NCBI GenBank assembly: GCA_036277635.1
Contig: DASUMP010000158.1
Span: 1 to 16,698, forward strand
Direction of reading: 5' to 3'
Length of the DNA stretch: 16,698 nucleotides
Source: DASUMP01 sp036277635
GTDB lineage: Bacteria; Actinomycetota; Acidimicrobiia; IMCC26256; PALSA-610
The notes under the pieces were generated by a model. The model was not told where the DNA came from and did not search any database. It worked only from the letters and a program-made list of their open reading frames with translations. The position numbers and the translations under genes are program-made. Positions 6,191 to 12,827 of the stretch are shown here, in pieces. Within the stretch, counting starts at the first letter, position 1. Each line of letters starts with the position of its first letter.

Positions 6191-7246
6191 TCACGCCTCG
6201 CCGGCTGGCGGCGGGGCGGGCGCGCGCGTGAGCTCGTACACGTCGTGCGTTCCCATGCCGCGCAGCGGATACGCGTGCCGGACTCTCCACGCGTAGCCCG
6301 GCTGTTCGGCGAGCAGGTCGTGCACCGTGTCGGCGGCGAGCACGACGCCGGGCGCGGCGCCCTCGGTCAGGCGACTCGCGAGGTTGACGACCGGTCCGAA
6401 GTAGTCGCCGTCGCGCGCGAGGAGCGGGCCGGCCGCGAGTCCGGTCCGGACCGCCGGCAGCTGCGGGTCGGCGCGGACGTGGAGGTGCAGGTCGAGCGCG
6501 ACGTCGACGACCTGGCCCGCGAACCCGACGTACATGACCTCGTCGCCGATCGTCTTGACCACACGGGCGCCGTGCTCCGCCACGGTGTCGTACGCGAGCT
6601 CCTCGAAGCGCGAGAGCAGCGCCGCGAGCGCATCGCCGTCGAGACGTTCGCTCAGGTCGGTGTACCCGGCGAGATCCGAGAAGCCGACCGCCAGCGAGCC
6701 CTCGCCCACCACGTCGCGCACGAGTCGACGCCAGAGGGCGGCGCGCAGCTGCACCCGGTGCACGTGGTCGAGCAGGCGGGCGAACGTCGGCCAGTCGAGC
6801 TCGTCGACCACGACGCGCGCCGTCGCGGCGGCGTCGCGCTCGCGCACCGCGATCGCGTCGACCATCTCGCCGATGAGCTCCGCTTCGACCGCAGCGAGTC
6901 GAGCGAGCGCGCTCGAGAGGACCCGGACCTGGTGCTCGAGCGGTTGGCTGACCCACGAACCGTCGACTCGGTGCACCGCGAGACGCAGCGCCTCGACGTC
7001 GTCGTCGGTGAAGACCTCGAGCCCCACGGGCACGTCGGCGAACCCGAGCGCGCGCCACAACGCACGCGCGGTCGCGACATCGGCTCCGGCGGCGTCGGCG
7101 AGGCCCTCGATGTCGTAGCGCGGCGACCCGGGAACGAGCACCCGATCGAGCGCGAGCAGCGCGAGCCAGCCGCCGCTCTCGGCCTGCTCGATCTGCTCGG
7201 CGGTGGCGCCCGTCCCGAGCAGCCACGTGCGCAGCTCGTCGTCCAT
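6191..7246 (-). CDS. Class III adenylate cyclase with N-terminal regulatory domain
   Basis: The protein has 351 residues from the ATG ending at 7246. An alternative in-frame ATG three codons upstream (7255) is possible, and neither has a good ribosome site. The C-terminal catalytic domain (about 183-340) is complete: metal Asp191 (GFSDLAGYTDLSERL) and Asp235 (IGDE), adenine-selecting Lys231 and Asp281, and transition-state Asn288 and Arg292 (FGPVVNLASRL). The residues therefore predict ATP rather than GTP use. The N-terminal 180 residues are helical and resemble the adenylate cyclase regulatory domain seen in mycobacterial Rv1264, which responds to pH and fatty acids. No membrane segment is seen, so it is cytosolic. 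It heads a minus-strand run with mca and the SCP2-like gene and is divergent from the VanW gene. Confidence 0.9.
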   Translation of the reverse strand: MDDELRTWLLGTGATAEQIEQAESGGWLALLALDRVLVPGSPRYDIEGLADAAGADVATARALWRALGFADVPVGLEVFTDDDVEALRLAVHRVDGSWVSQPLEHQVRVLSSALARLAAVEAELIGEMVDAIAVRERDAAATARVVVDELDWPTFARLLDHVHRVQLRAALWRRLVRDVVGEGSLAVGFSDLAGYTDLSERLDGDALAALLSRFEELAYDTVAEHGARVVKTIGDEVMYVGFAGQVVDVALDLHLHVRADPQLPAVRTGLAAGPLLARDGDYFGPVVNLASRLTEGAAPGVVLAADTVHDLLAEQPGYAWRVRHAYPLRGMGTHDVYELTRAPAPPPAGEA

Positions 7247-7309
7247 CCGACGCATTCTGTTCGACGACCCGCGGTGCCGCGCGCCTCCCGGATCCGCGAT
7301 CCGCTTCGG

Positions 7310-7315
7310 TAGCCT
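7310..7315 (+). promoter_or_regulatory. Putative -10 box (TAGCCT) for the VanW gene
   Basis: TAGCCT lies 8 nt before the ATG at 7324, in the 77-bp divergent space between the cyclase and VanW genes. No Shine-Dalgarno sequence precedes the ATG, so a leaderless or nearly leaderless transcript is plausible. Confidence 0.33.
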
Positions 7316-7323
7316 GCGGCCGG

Positions 7324-9129
7324 ATGGACGGGAGCCCGGCTCGACGTGTGGCGCGCCCGTCCCCGCAGACCGCGGCACTGTGCGTCGGCGCCCTGTTCGC
7401 CGTCGTGCTCCTCCTCGGGGTGCTCGAGCGAGTCGTGTGGTCGGGCGATGTCCTCCCCGGTGTGCGAGTCGACGGCGTCGATGTCGCGGGGGCGAGCGAG
7501 CGCGCGGCGTTCGCCGACCTCTCCGCGCTCGCCGCCGAGCTCGAAGCCACCGCGATCGAAGCCCGCGCCGGCGACACCGAGCTCAGCGCGTCACCGAGCC
7601 TGTTCGGCCTCGACGTCGACGAGCTCGCCACCTTGCGCGCGGCGCGCCGCGCCGGACGCAGCCGCAACCCCCTGGAACAGGTGATCGGCACCGTCGCGCG
7701 CCGGTTCCGCGACGACGTCATCGATCTCGAGGTGCGCTACGACCCGGTCGGTGTCGCCGGCGTGCTCGACGGGTGGCAACAGCAGGTCGCCGACGGCATC
7801 GTCGAAGGCGACCTGCGCTTCGACGGGACCGAGGTCGTGGCCGTGTACCCCGAACCGGGAACCGGCATCCAGCGCGACGACGCCGAGGCGCTCCTCGTCG
7901 CGGCGCTGCGCTCGGCGTCGCGCGAGCGCCTCGACCTGCCCGTCGGTCGGGTCGAGCCCACCGTCGATCGCGCGGAGGTCGACGCGGCCGCGGCGCGCGC
8001 CCGCGCCGTCCTCACCGGCGAGTACGAGGTCCGCGTCGCCGACGCGACGCTCGTCGTGCGCCCACCCGCGATCGCGGCCGCGCTCGACGCAGTCGTCGAC
8101 GACGGCGACCTGGCATTGAGCATCGACCCCGACCGCTTGCGCGCCGCGCTCGGCGAGGAGCTCACCGCAGTGGAGCAACCCCCGGTCGACGCGACCTTCG
8201 CCGTGAGCTCGTCGGGATCGGTGTCGGTGGTGCCGTCGCGCACGGGGAGCCTCGTCGACCTCGCCCAGGTCGGCGACGCGATCCTCGACGGGCAGCGGCG
8301 CATCACCGCCGCGCTCGAGGAGGTCGAGCCGGCCCGCAACACGGCGTGGGCCGAGGGGCTCGGCATCACCGAGCTCGTCTCCACGTTCACGACCAGGCAC
8401 CCGTCGGGACAACCGCGGGTCACGAACATCCATCGGGCCGCCGACATCGTCGACGACGTCGTCGTCGAGCCCGGTTCGGTGTTCTCACTGAACGAGACGC
8501 TCGGACCGCGTACCGCCGAGCGCGGGTTCGTGAAGGCGCCGGTCTTCTACGGCGAGTTCACCGAGGACTACGGCGGCGGCGTCAGCCAGTTCGCGACGAC
8601 GCTGTTCAACGCAGTGTTCTTCGGCGGGTACGAAGACGTCGAGCACAAGCCGCATTCGATCTACTTCTCGCGGTACCCGATGGGACGCGAGGCGACCGTC
8701 AACTACCCGTCCGTCGATCTCAAGTTCCGCAACGACTCGAAACACGGGATCCTCATCCGCACCGGGTACTCCGCCGACTCGATCTCGGTGAGCTTCTACG
8801 GCGACAAGGAAGGCAAGGTGGTGCGGGCCGAGGGCCCGAACGTGCTCGCCGAACGACCGCCGGAGACGAAGCCGATCGAGTGGCCGCTGCTCCCCGTCGG
8901 CACCGAGCAGGAGCTCGAGGCCGGGTACACGGGCTACGACGTCGAGGTGTTCCGCATCATCGAACGCCCGGGGCGGGAACCGGTCCGGGAGCGGTTCTTC
9001 TGGCGGTACCGCATGCTCCCGCGCACGGTCCTCGTCGGCACCGCCGTCCCGACCACCACCACGACGGCTCCCCCGCCCACGACCGCACCGCCGCCCACGA
9101 CCACGTCGACCGCCCCGCCACCGCCGTAG
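7324..9129 (+). CDS. VanW-family envelope protein
   Basis: The protein has 601 residues. A basic N-terminus is followed by a single membrane helix (about residues 15-38, TAALCVGALFAVVLLLGVLERVV split over the segment), so the rest should face outward. Residues about 137-197 and 219-323 look like two peptidoglycan-binding-4-type repeats (DLRFDGTEVVAVYPEPGTGI and later VVPSRTG). The VanW domain covers about 350-500, starting at ELVSTFTTRH and including RVTNIHRAADIV, PGSVFSLNETLGPRT, DYGGGVSQFATTLFNAVFFGG and PSVDLKFRNDS. The tail is Thr/Pro-rich (TTTTTAPPPTTAPPPTTT). VanW proteins often occur near cell-wall genes, including some vancomycin-resistance clusters, but their biochemical function is unsettled and nothing here suggests a van operon. 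The CAP-domain gene follows on the same strand after 99 bp. Confidence 0.9.
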   Translation: MDGSPARRVARPSPQTAALCVGALFAVVLLLGVLERVVWSGDVLPGVRVDGVDVAGASERAAFADLSALAAELEATAIEARAGDTELSASPSLFGLDVDELATLRAARRAGRSRNPLEQVIGTVARRFRDDVIDLEVRYDPVGVAGVLDGWQQQVADGIVEGDLRFDGTEVVAVYPEPGTGIQRDDAEALLVAALRSASRERLDLPVGRVEPTVDRAEVDAAAARARAVLTGEYEVRVADATLVVRPPAIAAALDAVVDDGDLALSIDPDRLRAALGEELTAVEQPPVDATFAVSSSGSVSVVPSRTGSLVDLAQVGDAILDGQRRITAALEEVEPARNTAWAEGLGITELVSTFTTRHPSGQPRVTNIHRAADIVDDVVVEPGSVFSLNETLGPRTAERGFVKAPVFYGEFTEDYGGGVSQFATTLFNAVFFGGYEDVEHKPHSIYFSRYPMGREATVNYPSVDLKFRNDSKHGILIRTGYSADSISVSFYGDKEGKVVRAEGPNVLAERPPETKPIEWPLLPVGTEQELEAGYTGYDVEVFRIIERPGREPVRERFFWRYRMLPRTVLVGTAVPTTTTTAPPPTTAPPPTTTSTAPPPP

Positions 9130-9139
9130 GCCGACCGGC

Positions 9140-9178
9140 CCGACCTGCACGCCGGCCGGCCCACGCCGCTCAGGTCGG
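9140..9178. terminator. Possible stem-loop after the VanW gene
   Basis: CCGACCTG at 9140-9147 pairs with CAGGTCGG at 9171-9178, and the loop holds the palindrome GCCGGCCGGC (9151-9160). An alternative outer pairing is GGCCGACC (9129-9136) with GGTCGGCC (9173-9180). There is no T-tract. It may be a GC-rich terminator or simply chance pairing in GC-rich sequence. The rest of the 99-bp gap shows a short CCCC/GGGG hairpin near 9197-9212 and nothing else. Confidence 0.3.
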
Positions 9179-9228
9179 CCGCATCCACTGCCGATACCCC
9201 CACGGGAAGGGGATCGACCCGCAGTGAG

Positions 9229-10467
9229 GTGCGCGTGCTCGGTAGGAGGCTGGACCGCGGAGGATGGGGGCGCCGGACGTCGTCCCTGCTCGTCGCGCTC
9301 GCACTCGCCACCCCAGGTCTTCTCGCCACCACCGCGCCCCCGGCCGCCGCCGCTCCCCTGAAGGCGACCGCCTACCCGCCGAGCGGGGCGCTGCCGTTGA
9401 ACCGGCCGGTCGTCGGGCTCGCGGCCACACCGAGCGGCGCGGGCTACTGGCGGGTCGCGTCCGACGGCGGCATCTTCACCGCCGGTGACGCGACGTTCCA
9501 CGGCTCCACCGGCAACCTGCGCCTCAACCGCCCCGTCGTCGGGATGGCCGCGACCCCCACGGGCGACGGCTACTGGCTCGTCGCGTCCGACGGCGGCATC
9601 TTCAGCTTCGGCGACGCCCGCTTCTACGGCTCCACCGGCAACCTGCGCCTCAACCGCCCCGTCGTCGGCATGACCGCGACCCCGAGCGGCCGCGGCTACT
9701 GGCTCGTCGCGTCCGACGGCGGCATCTTCAGCTTCGGCGACGCGAAGTTCTACGGCTCCACCGGCAACCTCAGGCTGTCGCAGCCGATCGTCGGGATGTC
9801 GACCAGCCCGACCAGCAAGGGCTACTGGATGGTTGCGGCCGACGGCGGCATCTTCAGCTTCGGCGACGCGGTCTTCTACGGCGCGGCGGCGTCCGCGTGC
9901 CCCGACGCTCCCGCGATCGGCATCGCGTCGTCGAAGAACGCGGTCGGGTACTGGGTCGGGCTCGCGAACGCACGGACGTACGCGTTCGCCCCCGGGTCGA
10001 GCCCGTCGACGTGTTCGGCGAGCGATCGCGCCGAGGCCGACTTCCTCCGTCGGATCAACGACGAGCGCGCCGCGCGCGGGATCGCTCCGCTGCGTTCCGA
10101 TTCCGAGCTCGCGACGTACGCGGGAGCGTGGAGCGCCGAGATGGCGCGCTCCGGCTTCCGGCACAGCAACCTCGGCAACCTGCTCACCGGGCGATTCAAC
10201 CTCGTCGCGGAGAACATCGCGTCGGGCAGCGCCGGCGTCACCGCGGGTGCGCTCCACGGCGCCCTCATGCGCTCCGACGGGCACCGCGCCAACATGCTGG
10301 CGCCGGCGCTCGAGCTCGTCGGTGTCGGGGTGTACTGCCGCAGCGACGGCTCGATTTGGGTGACCCAGGTGTTCGCGCGGAACATGAGCTCCGGCTCGGG
10401 CCCCGCGATCACGGTGCCGCCGGCCAACCCGTTCGTCCGCACCGACAGCGGCTCCGCCAGCTGCTGA
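9229..10467 (+). CDS. Secreted CAP-domain (SCP/PR-1-like) protein with four 42-residue repeats
   Basis: The protein has up to 412 residues. The start is GTG 9229 or, perhaps better, GTG 9235, which has GAGGTG just upstream. A basic N-terminus and hydrophobic stretch end in an Ala-rich site (about residues 18-42), a Sec-type signal peptide. Residues about 57-224 form four repeats of exactly 42 residues with consensus LNRPVVGMAATPxGxGYW and LVASDGGIFSFGDAxFYG, and a degenerate fifth repeat runs to about 258. Such repeats are common in secreted actinobacterial proteins and may form a beta-propeller or solenoid. Residues about 265-386 are a CAP domain (YkwD-like): RRINDERAARGIAPL, GFRHSN (His312), AENIASG (Glu328), SDGHRANML (His352), giving the usual His/Glu/His site. 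A surface or wall-binding role is inferred; the enzymatic activity is unknown. Confidence 0.88.
   Translation: MRVLGRRLDRGGWGRRTSSLLVALALATPGLLATTAPPAAAAPLKATAYPPSGALPLNRPVVGLAATPSGAGYWRVASDGGIFTAGDATFHGSTGNLRLNRPVVGMAATPTGDGYWLVASDGGIFSFGDARFYGSTGNLRLNRPVVGMTATPSGRGYWLVASDGGIFSFGDAKFYGSTGNLRLSQPIVGMSTSPTSKGYWMVAADGGIFSFGDAVFYGAAASACPDAPAIGIASSKNAVGYWVGLANARTYAFAPGSSPSTCSASDRAEADFLRRINDERAARGIAPLRSDSELATYAGAWSAEMARSGFRHSNLGNLLTGRFNLVAENIASGSAGVTAGALHGALMRSDGHRANMLAPALELVGVGVYCRSDGSIWVTQVFARNMSSGSGPAITVPPANPFVRTDSGSASC
9397..9900 (+). repeat. Four in-frame tandem repeats of 126 bp
   Basis: The blocks starting TCCACCGGCAACCT recur at 9505, 9631 and 9757, exactly 126 bp apart. The units at 9505-9630 and 9631-9756 differ at about 11 of 126 positions by my count. 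The first and fourth units are more diverged, and a degenerate fifth follows to about 10002. All variation keeps the reading frame. High similarity between the central units suggests recent duplication or ongoing homogenisation. Confidence 0.85.
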
Positions 10468-10471
10468 CGTC

Positions 10472-10484
10472 GCGCAGTCTGCGC
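10472..10484. terminator. Small hairpin between convergent gene ends
   Basis: GCGCA-GTC-TGCGC is a perfect 5-bp stem with a 3-nt loop. It fills most of the 17-bp gap between the CAP-domain gene (ends 10467) and the minus-strand FMN-binding gene (ends 10485). It could terminate transcription in both directions, but it lacks a T-tract. Confidence 0.3.
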
Positions 10485-10928
10485 TCAGGCGATCGTCGGT
10501 TCGTCGCCGTCGGACGCGAGGGCGTGCGGGATGCGGCGCCCGGAGACGAACTCGGGGTGCAAGCGCACCCAACGATCGCGCCCGGCATCGCCGGCCCACG
10601 GCGCGAGGTCGAGCGCATCGAGTCGTGCGACTTCGTCGGGATCGACGACTTCGCGCGCCCGCCCGACGACGAGCACGCTCCATCCACTGCGGCGTTCGGC
10701 GTCGAGCGCGTCGACCTCGAACGCGATCACGGCGTGGTCGAGCGCAGCCCGCAGCTTCGTGCCCGGTGAGGTCCGGAAGACCACGTCGCGCTCGACCGTG
10801 CGGTAGTTCACGGGCAGGATCACCGGCAACGCCCCCACCGTCACCCCGACGCGACCGATCGACCCGCTCGCGAGCAGGTCGTAGCACTCGGGCTCCGTCA
10901 GCAGGTCGAGACCTTCGTCACGCAACAT
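10485..10928 (-). CDS. Pyridoxamine 5'-phosphate oxidase-like FMN/F420-binding split-barrel protein
   Basis: The protein has 147 residues from MLRDEGLDLLTEPECYDLLA, the normal family beginning. In-frame upstream codons would add an unlikely Arg-rich leader. Recognisable family segments are SIGRVGVTVGALPVILPVNY, DVVFRTSPGTKLRAALDHA, VIAFEVDALD, SGWSVLVVGRAREV, LAPWAGDAGRDRWVRLHPEF and SGRRI. These belong to the small flavin/deazaflavin-binding split-barrel proteins (PF12900 type), which are cytosolic, not true pyridoxamine phosphate oxidases; many act on unknown redox substrates or bind cofactor or heme. Mycobacterial Rv0080, a DosR-regulon member, is of this broad family. The gene is divergent from the DevS-like kinase, and the 167-bp space between them carries a candidate regulatory palindrome. 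No ribosome binding site is evident. Confidence 0.83.
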   Translation of the reverse strand: MLRDEGLDLLTEPECYDLLASGSIGRVGVTVGALPVILPVNYRTVERDVVFRTSPGTKLRAALDHAVIAFEVDALDAERRSGWSVLVVGRAREVVDPDEVARLDALDLAPWAGDAGRDRWVRLHPEFVSGRRIPHALASDGDEPTIA

Positions 10929-11008
10929 GGTGGGGGCACGCGTCGCTCGGACTCCGTGGCGCACCAGCACGGATTCGGGCCATTGTCGGGTGCGTGCCTC
11001 GCGGGCAG

Positions 11009-11028
11009 GCAGGGCCGATGGTCCCGAA
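11009..11028. promoter_or_regulatory. Candidate DosR/NarL-type operator (imperfect palindrome)
   Basis: This 20-bp stretch matches the mycobacterial DosR consensus TTSGGGACTWWAGTCCCSAA at 14 of 20 positions, with the right half GGTCCCGAA matching 8 of 9. It lies between the divergent FMN-binding and kinase genes. Its centre is roughly 62 bp upstream of the transcription start predicted from TACGCT at 11069, a spacing seen for DosR-class activators. The left half is poor and GC-rich DNA gives chance matches, so this is a candidate only. Confidence 0.27.
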
Positions 11029-11068
11029 TGCCCGGACGTCGGCGGCGACGGTCCGGGCCCGAAGGTCG

Positions 11069-11074
11069 TACGCT
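11069..11074 (+). promoter_or_regulatory. Putative -10 box (TACGCT) for the histidine kinase
   Basis: TACGCT fits TAnnnT and lies 21 nt before the GTG at 11096. The predicted transcript leader is about 15 nt with no Shine-Dalgarno sequence. No clear -35 box is present, consistent with an activator-dependent promoter. Confidence 0.33.
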
Positions 11075-11095
11075 GAGAGTCCGCACGATCTCTCC

Positions 11096-12151
11096 GTGGG
11101 GGCAACCGAGCACTTGGTGGACTCGCAGGATCAGCACCTGAACGCCCTCACCGACGCCGCGCTCCGCCAGGCGCTCGAAGCCGCCCCCGACGGCGTCCTG
11201 ATCGTCGACCACGGCGGCACGATCCTCTACGCGAACCCGACCCTGGTCGACCTGTTCGGGTACGCCGACGACGAGCTCGTCGGACGACCCGTCGAAATGC
11301 TGGTGCCCGAGGGTGCCCGTCCGGCGCACACGAACAATCGCCGCGACTACGTCGACCACCCGCGCACCCGTCCGATGGGGTCCGGCCTCGACCTGCGCGG
11401 CCGTCGCAAGGACGGTCTCGAAGTTCCGGTCGAGATCAGCCTGAGCCCGGTTCCCGACAGCGCACCGCCGCTCGTGGTGGCGATCGTCCGCGACGTGCAA
11501 GAACGCCGCGAGGTCGCGGAGGCGTTGACACGAGCGCAAGAAGCGCTCGCGCTCGTCGAGGATCGGGAGCGCATCGCACGTGACTTGCACGACACCGTCA
11601 TCCAGCGGCTGTTCGCAGTCGGCCTCTCGCTCCAGGGTGCACTGCTGCGCACGACGGATTCCGACCTCGTCGATCGACTCGAACGGGCCATCGACGAGAT
11701 CGACACGACGATCAGAGACATCCGCACCGCGATCTTCGCGCTCCACTCGCGTCGCACGGCGGGATCCGGCCCGCGCGATGCCGTACTCGCCATCGTCCAC
11801 GAAGCGTCGCGTGCGCTGGGGTTCGAACCGCACGTGCACTTCGACGGACTCGTCGACAGCTCGATGCCGGACGCGATCCGTGCCCAGCTGTTGCCGACGT
11901 TGCGCGAATCGCTCACCAACGTCGCGAAGCACGCGCGCGCGACGCGCGTCGACGTCGAGGTCGTGGTCGACCGCGAGGTCGAGCTCCGGGTGCTCGACAA
12001 CGGCGTCGGAGTGCCCGAGGAGACCACCGCACACAGCGGCCTCGGGAACATCGCGGATCGAGCGTCGCTGCTCGGCGGATCGTGCACGGTCCGCCGCCGA
12101 CCGGAAGGTGGAACCGTCGTCGAGTGGCGAGTGCCCCGAACCTCAGCCTGA
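11096..12151 (+). CDS. PAS-domain sensor histidine kinase, DevS/DosT-like core (NarL-type, HisKA_3)
   Basis: The protein has 351 residues from GTG 11096; GTG 11117 is an alternative. A PAS domain spans about 23-135 (PDGVLIVDHGGTILYANPTL, LFGYADDELVGRPVEMLVPE, GRRKDGLEVPVEISLSPV). The dimerisation domain has RERIARDLHDTVIQRLFAVG with phospho-acceptor His165; this and IRDIRTAIFALH are very close to mycobacterial DevS/DosT. The ATP-binding domain has the N-box Asn275 (RESLTNVAKHA), G1 Asp301 (DNGVGVPE) and G2 (GLGNIADRASLLGG). No membrane segment is present, so it is a soluble cytosolic sensor. DevS/DosT sense gases through GAF-heme domains; here a single PAS replaces them, and His78 sits at the position of the FixL proximal heme ligand. 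No response regulator is encoded in the window, so the partner is elsewhere. The gene ends 5 bp from the convergent phosphoribosyltransferase gene. Confidence 0.9.
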   Translation: MGATEHLVDSQDQHLNALTDAALRQALEAAPDGVLIVDHGGTILYANPTLVDLFGYADDELVGRPVEMLVPEGARPAHTNNRRDYVDHPRTRPMGSGLDLRGRRKDGLEVPVEISLSPVPDSAPPLVVAIVRDVQERREVAEALTRAQEALALVEDRERIARDLHDTVIQRLFAVGLSLQGALLRTTDSDLVDRLERAIDEIDTTIRDIRTAIFALHSRRTAGSGPRDAVLAIVHEASRALGFEPHVHFDGLVDSSMPDAIRAQLLPTLRESLTNVAKHARATRVDVEVVVDREVELRVLDNGVGVPEETTAHSGLGNIADRASLLGGSCTVRRRPEGGTVVEWRVPRTSA

Positions 12152-12156
12152 GCGCG

Positions 12157-12807
12157 TCACCCGTGCGCCGGCGGCGACGTGGCAGCAGCAAGGAGCGCGA
12201 CCACCTCGTCGTCGGTCGTCGCCACGAAGTCGTCGTACCACTCGCCCACCGCCCACATCCGTTCCGGCTCGACGAGCACCACGACCTCGTCGGCCACGCT
12301 GCGCAGTGCCGCCGCAGTCTCGGGCGGCGCGACGGGAAGCGCGAGCACGACCCGGTCGGCGCCGAGCGCGCGCACGATCGCGACCGCGGCGCGTGCGGTC
12401 GCACCCGTCGCGACGCCGTCGTCGACCACGACGACGGTACGACCCTGCAGATCGAGGCGGGTTCGGCCGGCGCGGTAGCGGCGGACTCGCCGTTCGAGCT
12501 CGGCGCGCTCGCGGGCCTCGACCGTGGCGAGCGCCTCGGGCGAGACCTCGCGCAGGCGCAGGACGTCCTCGTTGAGGACGCGCACGCCGTCGTCACCGAT
12601 CGCCCCCATCGCGAGCTCGGGCTGACCGGGGACCCCCAGCTTGCGGACCACCACGACGTCGAGCGGCGCACCGAGCGCGCGGGCGACCTCGGCGGCGACT
12701 GGTACGCCGCCGCGGGGCAGGCCCACGACGACCGCGTCGGAGGGCGCCCGGGCGGCCAGAGCCTGACCGAGCCGTCGCCCGGCGTCGCACCGATCGCGGA
12801 ACCGCAC
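12157..12807 (-). CDS. Predicted phosphoribosyltransferase (COG1926 type)
   Basis: The protein has 216 residues from a GTG ending at 12807, giving (M)RFRDRCDAGRRLGQALA, the normal start of this family. An in-frame extension upstream overlaps the ATPase gene and is rejected. The PRPP-binding loop VVVVDDGVATGATAR covers about 125-139. The flexible region is preceded by GLPRGGVPVAAEVA (29-42) and VVRKLGVPGQPELAMGAIG (53-71), hallmarks of COG1926 proteins. Its substrate is unknown; relatives are found free or fused to hydrolases, and mycobacterial Rv0571c, a DosR-regulon member, contains this domain. The gene starts 20 bp after the CtpE-type ATPase gene on the same strand, so the two are probably co-transcribed. 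It converges on the kinase with a 5-bp gap. Confidence 0.86.
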   Translation of the reverse strand: MRFRDRCDAGRRLGQALAARAPSDAVVVGLPRGGVPVAAEVARALGAPLDVVVVRKLGVPGQPELAMGAIGDDGVRVLNEDVLRLREVSPEALATVEARERAELERRVRRYRAGRTRLDLQGRTVVVVDDGVATGATARAAVAIVRALGADRVVLALPVAPPETAAALRSVADEVVVLVEPERMWAVGEWYDDFVATTDDEVVALLAAATSPPAHG

Positions 12808-12827
12808 CTCGCGATGTTCGCGCTCGG

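Noticed and set aside
6165..7721. In-frame N-terminal extension of the mycothiol amidase to 814 residues
   Set aside because: The extension is low-complexity Arg/Ala sequence running over the cyclase coding region on the same strand in another frame. The family starts at MAEQLCILQVHAHPDDE.
9130..9228. c-di-AMP (ydaO-type) riboswitch before the CAP-domain gene
   Set aside because: Wall-hydrolase-like genes in Actinobacteria often carry one, but the 99-bp gap is short and I could not place the conserved core sequences.
9397..9900. CRISPR-like array
   Set aside because: The repeats are contiguous 126-bp in-frame coding units without spacers and encode a clear protein repeat.
8485..10887. 800-residue minus-strand open frame across the VanW and CAP genes
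   Set aside because: Its Arg/Ala/Gly-rich composition is typical of antisense frames in GC-rich DNA. Its internal repetition only mirrors the 126-bp repeats, and it lies opposite clear VanW and CAP domains.
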